A stretch of DNA of 64,000 nucleotides from Lagopus muta (lineage: Eukaryota; Chordata; Aves; Galliformes; Phasianidae). Below the pieces are notes generated by a model, which worked only from the letters and a program-made list of their open reading frames with translations, did not search any database and was not told where the DNA came from. The stretch spans positions 4,687,778 to 4,751,777 of the forward strand of contig NC_064449.1 in the NCBI RefSeq assembly GCF_023343835.1, written 5' to 3'. This document shows positions 57,131 through 64,000 of the stretch, piece after piece. The position numbers and the translations under genes were made by a program. Numbering within the stretch: the first letter of the stretch is position 1; the number at the start of each line of letters is the position of its first letter.

Positions 57131-57920
57131 CTGCTAGCTCAGAGTAGTGTTTCCCCTCCTTCCCCAGTAAGGACTCATAGCAGATAGCTGCAGTGCTTTC
57201 TCTTCCTGACAGAATAGGAAAAGTGAAATTAATCTCTTCACTAAAACCTGAACTCAACGCTTGTAAATGGGACAGGAGGCTGTGTTGTGAGAAGTTCCCT
57301 GCCTCAGACGCTTTTAATGTGAGCTTGTTTCTGTGCAGCCTGCCAATAACTACTGGCTGAGAGCCCTCTTGAAAGCTGTGTCATGGTTTCCAGGTGGTGA
57401 TGAGGTTTCCCTGCTGTGTGGGAGTTACCTGAAATGCTGTGCAATGCTGCCCACTCTGAAGCAGACCCCTCGTGGTGCAGTGGCTGAGCTGTGCCACCTC
57501 GCTGAGAGCTGACATCTCTGGTGAGGATGCAGCACTGCCTTTCACAGCTTACTGGCAAATTCAGATGTGGTGTTTTCTGCTTTGCTCAAGTTCATCTGCA
57601 CCCCACATCACCCACAAGATCAAAACAGTCTGCAGAGAGGGATGTGGTGAAGGAGGTTCAGAGGTATTTCCTTGGCAAATTAGAGCTACAAAGAGGATGT
57701 ACTGAGGTCTAGAGGGGGGAGGTACACTTTATCTGCATTTTGGGATAGCCTGCAACTCTCATGCAACCTGTTACCCTTGGCTGCTTCTTTAAGGGAGAAT
57801 GTCTGTCCTGGCGGTGATCACTGCTCACATTGATGCCTTCTGTCCCAAACTGGCACTTCTTCAGGTGAGCAGTGAGGATCAGGGTGCAGCACTGCAGGTT
57901 CACCACCTCCTGGCAGTTGG
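57131..57920 (-). pseudogene. C22orf15: C22orf15-like gene, apparently decayed
   Basis: Three minus-strand segments resemble consecutive exons of the small C22orf15/CXorf65 family (ubiquitin-like fold in its N-terminal half; function not well defined). Segment 57,920 to about 57,838, after acceptor CTGCTTACAG, reads ANCQEVVNL...LTAHLKKCQF, like human SCRLVNLTAHLRQ. Segment 57,629-57,514, after CTCTGCAG, holds FDLVGDVG, MNLSKAENTTSEFASKL and CERQCCILTRDV in three different frames; these align in order with the family block DLxDExG ... ASKFL ... ERxxYVLxR. Segment 57,205-57,131 reads YESLLGKEGKHYSELAG, like human YESLLENLDDHYPELAE, and is followed by GCAAGG, a possible GC donor. At least two frame breaks in the middle segment and no recognisable first exon suggest a pseudogene. 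Position and strand match the human order next to CHCHD10. Assembly error could mimic the breaks. Confidence 0.55.
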
Positions 57921-60395
57921 CTGTAAGCAGAGAATGAGATCTGTGTGATTGCCTTGGATCCAGGCCCCCACCGACACAGCTGGGAGCTGCCTGGTCGCAG
58001 CCAGCAAAGCTGAGGTCCCTGCATGGCCTTTCAGCAGCACTCTGAGCTGCAGCATTACAGGCCATCCTGCTGGTGGGTGATGCTGGAAATGCTTCAGCTT
58101 AGGAGCTGTGATGAGCATTCTGATTCTGCAAAACTATTCTGCTTCGTGAAATACCTACATCCTTTAACTTGGTCTCATTAAATCAGAGTAGGAAATATCT
58201 AAGAGCCCTGTCTCTTGCTGTTCCGCTTCCAAGAACTTGTCCAGGTCACAAGGGGAAGGAGTTAAATCTCAGCTGAGTCATTCTGGATGTTTTGGCCATG
58301 ATCTTTCACCCAGTGTCACTACAGAAAACTGCCAGGGCTGATCAACGTCAGCAGTCAGTGCTGGGCATCCAGCTCAAATAGCAGAGGGAGCAAAAGCTTT
58401 GGACCACGTGCATCTGGCAGCTTCAGCAGTGAGTGCTTCAGGTCAGGCAAAGGCTGCCTGCCAAGTGTGGGAATGTCAGCACAGCCTGCTCGTTCCTTCC
58501 CCTGCTGCATGTGATTGCGCTCTGAAGCTGAGGGCCAGGAGTAGAGCAAGGGGAGCCCTCCCATGAACCCGGGAGCAGAGGTGCTGTGCTGGCAGCTGTC
58601 ACTGCCCAGTGATTTTTTTGGCTCCATTCAGACCAGCAAAGTCCCCGCTGGCAAGATCTCAGAGCTGCAAGGCTGGAAATGTGCAGTGAGGACAACCTGG
58701 GGCCATTCCACCACTCATAATCTTGGTTGCTGCTCAGTAACCAACCCCTTGCTCAGCCTCCCTTCCTGCAGGTAGCTTAACTCTGTGGCATGGCTTTCTG
58801 TGTGACATTGTGCAGGGGTTAAATGTGTCCATCATACTTTTTTCTGTGGTTTAATTAATAAATAGGTAAAGGATGCTGATGTGCTCTGATAGAGCTCTTA
58901 TGCCCTACTCCCTGACCTCTGCACTGCTGTGCACATAGTTCCCTCTCCAGGGGGCTGCTGCCAGGCACCAAGAGCTGAATCAAAGCCAGTGTTTTCCCCA
59001 CGTACACTGCCTGCGAGCAAACACAACACACACAGCACTTGCCAGAGATGTGTGGGCTGCTCATGCTGGGCGCCGTCCTGCAGGAGGTGGAGGTAACAAA
59101 ACGTGCAGCAGCTGCATCTTCCACTGAGTTTCCAGATGTTGCCATATAGATGTTTCCCCAGCAGTGCTTGCAGGTGCTGTAGCATCATCCCCTTTTCCTG
59201 TGGAGATGCCAAGATGTGCAGGTGAAATCCTGTCTCACAGCTTTGCTGCAGAGCACCTGAATGGTGGGAACCAGTACTGATGCCGTTCCAGGGAGTGATC
59301 TGCAGAGCTGTGCTGTGTCACAGGGCCATGGACAAATTGCCTTTCTCCACATCTCCCCTCCTCACACAGAGAAAGGTCCTGAAAGGGTGCAGAGGGTGCA
59401 TGTGGGCAGAGCTGTGCTCACCGCTCTGTTTATCTTACTTTTCCCACGAGGAACTGTGAAACCACAGAGCAGAGCGTAAGGCTGATTAGCAGTAGCCTCA
59501 GAGCTGGGGCTGGTGGTGCTGCAGCTCTCACTACTGGGCTAGCCTAAAACCTTGTTTTCCTGTGACCTTGGTTTCCAGATCAAATATCTGAGTGCTCACA
59601 TCCGTTTTAAGTGATGCCTCACTGTGCTGCAGGTTGCAGCAGCTGCTGCTGTACCAGGCTATGGAAGACTCATCTTTCCCCTTCGGGTGGTACAGCACAG
59701 GTCTTGTGAGCACTCACATGTGAGCCAGTGGATGACTGGGACAAGGAGTGTTGTTTGGGTTCCCCTGGGCCACGTTCCAAGGCACCAGGACAGTTCCCGT
59801 GCTAGCGCTTGGTATTTCTGCTCTCAGGGAGGTGATTTAGGGAGCAGCATGTGTCTGGAGAGTCCCTGGAGTAAACAGAACAAGCACAGAGAGCATGTTC
59901 CTGTAAATAAAAAGCTGCTTATTAAAGGAAATTGCCCCCTTGCTCCAGCATTAGCACCCCTGCCCTGTGCCCTGTCCTGTGGCCTCAGCCTTGTGCTGAA
60001 GGCAGCTTGGTGGGAAGCTGGAGCAGATGGTGAAGCATTATGAAGGAGCTTTGCCCCCTGCCCCCAGGGCCGCGGCGGCCTGCTCGCAGGCTTTTCTCCT
60101 GCTTCTGAATGCAGGGAACAGGGAACAGACCGGGGCCCCTCTTTAGCTGAGAGGCCTCGAGTGACCCCACGCCACTGGGCAGACCCCAGCATGGTGGTGC
60201 CTGCAGCCTCCCGCCCCCTGGATGCGGTCTGAAGCAGCGACGCGACACGGACAAAGCCATGCTGCAGGACGGGGCCGGCTGGTGCTGACAGCTCTCGGTG
60301 GAGCTGTTTCACACCGTTCTGCGCGCTGTGCGGGCGGTACCTCTGTGCGAGGTGAAAAACAAGGGGCTGCCTCCTGTCTCCGCTGCCGGCAGGGC
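57921..60395. other. Spacer upstream of the Ig receptor
   Basis: About 2.5 kb between the C22orf15 relic and the Ig-receptor start codon. The first exon of C22orf15 should lie here if it survives, but I could not find the expected MFIxV start. The last 350 bp are GC-richer and probably include the receptor promoter; no TATA box is clear. Confidence 0.4.
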
Positions 60396-63300
60396 ATGGC
60401 GCTCACCCTCTCCTATGTGCTGCTCGCCTTCCTCACCCTGCTGCTCCTGTCCTGGGGTAAGTGCCTGCTCTGTTCTCTCTCCCTGGTGGGAAGCACTGGG
60501 ACTGTCCCACTTCAGCCCTTTCGCTGGTTTGGGTTTTTTTGGGGTGGATGTTGCTTTGAAACCATTACTCCCTCGCACTGCTCGTGATCCCGTTATGCCG
60601 GGTCTCTTCAGAGCCTACTGAAATCAAGGCAAAAAAGAACAAACAGCTCCTGATGTATTTTGAAAAAGTTTCTGGATGCTGAACAGAGAGATGGACAGAA
60701 ACACCCAGTGGCACTTAACGTGCAGGAGCTTGAGAACATCCGTTTGTTGGACATGATCTAGTGTGCTAATAGCCAAAAAGAAAATAAGACTGCGAGGTTG
60801 TGACAGTCCCTGGGGTGAAATGTTCCCTACTGCTTCCCCACTGCTTATTCATCTCTTGAAATCTTACCTTCTGCAGAGTCATTACTGTCTGGTAGCGCTG
60901 GGTAGGAGCTGTGCTCAGCAATGCTTCCTGTTGTTTCTGAGTGGGAATGCACAGGCCACAGTAACTGGGGAGGGGTCCTGAGGCTTTAGGGACCACTGAG
61001 CATGCAGATGATTCCCAGGCTTCCTGTGGCTCTGTCTGGAGCTAGAGAGAGAAGATTAGGGCTAGGAATTTCAGTCAGGGCTTCCATGTGCCCTGTGAAC
61101 CCCCAGAGAGATGAAGGTGGTGGGGCAGCTGTCAGGCCTGCACCAAGGGGCACTTGCACAATAGCTGAAGCAATCACTATGGTGTGGAATGGAGTGTGAC
61201 TGTTCCCTGCCCAGGAGCAGGAACTGGAGCTCAGGACAGATTTCCAGCTCTTATTTTCTGTTTTAGGTTCAGGGATTCTCAAGAGTCAAGTGGTTCTTGT
61301 GACAGTAGGAGAGCCCGTGTCGATGGAGTGTCCTTTCCACAAGTACAACAGCACTAGCAATCCCTTCTATGAGATCCTCTGGAGCCATAGGAATGACTTG
61401 AGAAGGGTCCTGCAATTTAGGATGACACGGTCCAATCAGTCCTGTGTGTATGACAGCAAAGGCCACTTCAGCGGCGTTCTGGATTTTGGAAGCAGTGTGA
61501 GCTTTCTCAACATCTCAACCGTGCTTATGAATGACACTGGCCCTTACTTTTGCTATGTGAAGATAGGGAACAGCGATCCGACTAGAAAGATGATTTTCCT
61601 GCTCGTGAGAGGTGAGTCCGGCTCCTTCTTTCAACACCGCACTCTTGTGTCCCTCAGAACTGTGCTCCTCTCCAGTCTGAGTGGTTTCACAAAGCCCCTG
61701 GGAAGTGTTAGCACTGTTGAACTGAGCTCGGTGGACAAGGGACCTGGCCACCCCTATGAACCTCTTTTCTTTGCAGGTCAGCAGCCCTGGGCGGCCCCTG
61801 GGGACCTCAGCTACTCTGCAATTCAGGGCAGTAAAGTCACCTTGGACTGTGATTTCCCCACTAACCTGACTGGCAACTTCACAGACCTCTTTTGGCTGCA
61901 CAAACGAGACCAGAGCCCATCCCGACTCATAGCATGGCACCTCAGGTCCAGTTTCCAGGTTGAGAACGGCAGCATTGGAAGTCGTTTCCAGAGCTCATTA
62001 GATCTGGAAAATGACCGGAGCCGTCTCACCATTACTGGGTTGGAAGAGAAGGACAGTGGCTGGTACCAGTGTCAGAGAGGCCTGGGAGAGCCGTCTGGTG
62101 GGCAGAGAGGGAGGGGAACCAACCTCACTGTGAAAGGTGAGTGTGTTTCCAGGGACCTCATGGGGCAAGTGAAAATCCTTCTGTGCCTCTTAGCCTTTCT
62201 ATGTCAGTCATTCCATCTCATCTATGGGTTCAGTGACAGGATGGGTGTGAGTTTTCTCATCTAGGACACATCTTACTGTGCAGGGTGCTCCTCATTCACC
62301 TTGCCACCACCCTGTTTGGGGAGCTGGGGGAGTGCAGGTAGGCAAGAGTTGGAGGTGCATCTGCAGCACACTTGTACCTGCATTGCCTGAGGGGGCTGGC
62401 AGCCCAAAGTACAAGCTGCTGTTATGGTGCAATGGCAAGGCTTTGCAAAGTCACAGAACATCAGTGCAAGATGCACAGATATATTTAAAGCACCCACACA
62501 ACCACAGAAGTTCATCTGCGAGGTTATGTGCCTGTTGCTGCAGATGTTATCTGTAAAAGCTGTTGATCGCTGGTGATGTGACTCTTCCATGAACAAATTT
62601 AATCTGTACCTAATGACAACATAGATTTTTAATGCATGCAGTTTAGTGTGCAAAGCATCTTTTATCCAGTGTAACTCAGTCACAAAACCCGGCCCGGCCA
62701 ATTAACACGGTTAGTTAAGATTACACAGTAATTTGGGCTCACCATGACTCACCTGATAAACATATGATGTGAGGATAAAACATGACCCTGTCTTGAGCTG
62801 TGGGACGCGCCATGTCTGTGCTGATTTGGAGCCAAAAGAAATGCGACTCATATTTCAGAAGACATTCTTAAAAGTTAGGCTGGTTCCTTGTGTTCTTCTT
62901 CCTGCATCCTCATGCTGAGAGAAGCACCTTGCATGACAGGATGGGCACAGCCTGCTGACTCCATGCTGTTAGCCTTTTTTTCTTCAGTGTCTTACTCACA
63001 TTTCTGAGCTGCAGAGGTCAGAGCCTGCTGCGTTTTCACTGAAACCACAAACCCACTTGCAGGTTTGCACATCCCAGTAGATATTACAATATGAGCAGCA
63101 CAAGTACCAGCTTGCGTTCTCCTTTCTAGGCTCTTCATCTGTCCTGCTGGTGTGTTTGAGGAGCGCTGCGCTTGCTGCGATTGCTCCGTGCTTGTATGTT
63201 CTGTGTAAGTAATACCGGGCAAGGAACACATCTCCACCCAGACAACACCTCACACCTTAGAGTGGCAGTGGCCAGCTCTGTGAGAACGCTGGCTCTTCAG

Positions 63301-64000
63301 CAGCATGGCCTGGTCCAATCCCTCCTCTGATTTATGTTGCCCTCTGCTGACACCTCACTGCATGCCCTGTGGTCTCAGCCAGGTGTGATGCACTGGGAAC
63401 AGCAGTGACTCATCTGGGTGGCACTACATCATCATGTCACTGCTCTCCCATGCTGTCACTGGGAGGAGTGCAGCAGGAGGCTGAAGGCTTCTCCAAGCCC
63501 TGGTAAAATGTCTTTTGGCAGTTAGCATGATGCAGGATTCAGCCAAAGGAACTGCCTTTGGACTGTAAGAAGGAGTAAAGCGGACCTTTATAGTGGGGAA
63601 AAAACTGTCAGCAAAAAACCTTTGTGATCTGCCTCTGTGAGCAGAGACTGCACTATAACTCATTTGTGCTATTTCAGCATGGGCTGCTTCTGCAGAACTG
63701 TGAATCCTCTCTGCTCTGTTTCAGACAGGCGTTATGTCCAGCTGAGGAGACAGAACACCTTGGCAGATGGACTGCATCCCCACTGTGGGCCTTCAGAGAC
63801 CACGGGCAGGGAGACCACGAGCAGGGAAGCCATCTACGTCAGCACTGGCAGCACGGAGTACAGCGTGAGTGTGGCCCCAGGCATCACAGAGCTCTGCAGG
63901 CAGCCAAAGCCCAGGGATTGCTGATTCCCCACTGCAGTGGTACAGGAGCTGGTGGCCAGGAGCCCTGAGGAGGAAGCTGTGGCCATGCTCCTGCCTTGCA
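60396..64000 (+). CDS. Two-Ig-domain transmembrane receptor (3' end outside window)
   Basis: Exons: 60,396-60,456 (signal peptide, leucine-rich); 61,267-61,611 (Ig V-like domain 1); 61,777-62,136 (Ig V-like domain 2); 63,130-63,204 (membrane segment); 63,725-63,864 (cytoplasmic tail). All are GT-AG. The first three introns share one phase (one base left over), as in most Ig-superfamily genes. Domain 1 has Cys42, Trp59 and Cys116 in NDTGPYFC, plus an extra Cys80; domain 2 has Cys160, Trp175 and Cys234 in EKDSGWYQC. Several N-glycosylation sequons occur (NST, NQS, NIS, NLT, NFT, NGS). The membrane segment (about 260-280) contains Arg266, as in receptors that pair with ITAM adaptors. The tail has RRYVQL, EAIYVST and ends TEYS at the last donor. 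A further exon is probable at 63,946 (see findings). It is not VPREB3, which is a single secreted V domain; resemblance is to the CD300/TREM/pIgR-like class in general. Orthology is unknown. Confidence 0.8.

Noticed and set aside
60396-63864. Naming the Ig receptor VPREB3 by synteny
   Set aside because: VPREB3 is a single secreted V domain; this gene has two V-like domains, a membrane segment and a tail, and its sequence does not resemble VPREB3.

Overview
The window is vertebrate, and specifically avian, nuclear DNA. It has short introns with canonical GT-AG boundaries, CpG-island promoters and CR1 LINE pieces. Its gene block (DERL3, SMARCB1, MMP11, CHCHD10, C22orf15 relic) is the human 22q11.23 neighbourhood read in reverse, which in chicken lies on chromosome 15. 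A galliform bird is the best guess; the species cannot be fixed from the sequence alone.

Layout, left to right. Positions 1-10.2 kb hold no gene I can name. They contain a compact promoter-like cluster at about 2.24-2.28 kb (TCTCGCGAGA palindrome, CRE-like repeat, perfect RFX X-box), a decayed CR1 LINE at 2.46-3.9 kb, and a few isolated minus-strand open stretches that look like exons. DERL3 (+, seven coding exons, 10,679-14,525) follows from a CpG island with five CCAAT boxes. SMARCB1 (-, ten coding exons, 17,520-27,149) converges on DERL3 tail to tail. MMP11 (-, eight coding exons, 27,879-44,647) lies directly upstream of SMARCB1 in the same direction. Its poly(A) signal is only about 215 bp before the SMARCB1 start codon, so the SMARCB1 promoter is squeezed into that gap. 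A gene-poor stretch of about 10 kb follows; it contains one speculative two-exon secreted cysteine-rich peptide. CHCHD10 (+, four coding exons, 54,964-55,958) comes next, then a degraded C22orf15-like gene (-, about 57.1-57.9 kb). The last gene is a two-Ig-domain transmembrane receptor (+, from 60,396, running off the right edge).

The four named genes are not a pathway. DERL3 acts in ER-associated degradation, SMARCB1 is a core subunit of the SWI/SNF (BAF) chromatin remodeller, MMP11 is a furin-activated secreted metalloproteinase, and CHCHD10 is a mitochondrial intermembrane-space protein. They are neighbours by conserved synteny. All four give full-length products with consistent exon phases and intact key motifs.

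The most novel item is the immune-type receptor at the right edge, which lies next to the C22orf15 relic where mammals carry VPREB3. It has two V-like Ig domains, an arginine within its membrane segment and a tyrosine-bearing tail whose last visible exon ends in TEYS. Comparisons with human proteins are from memory, because no search could be run.
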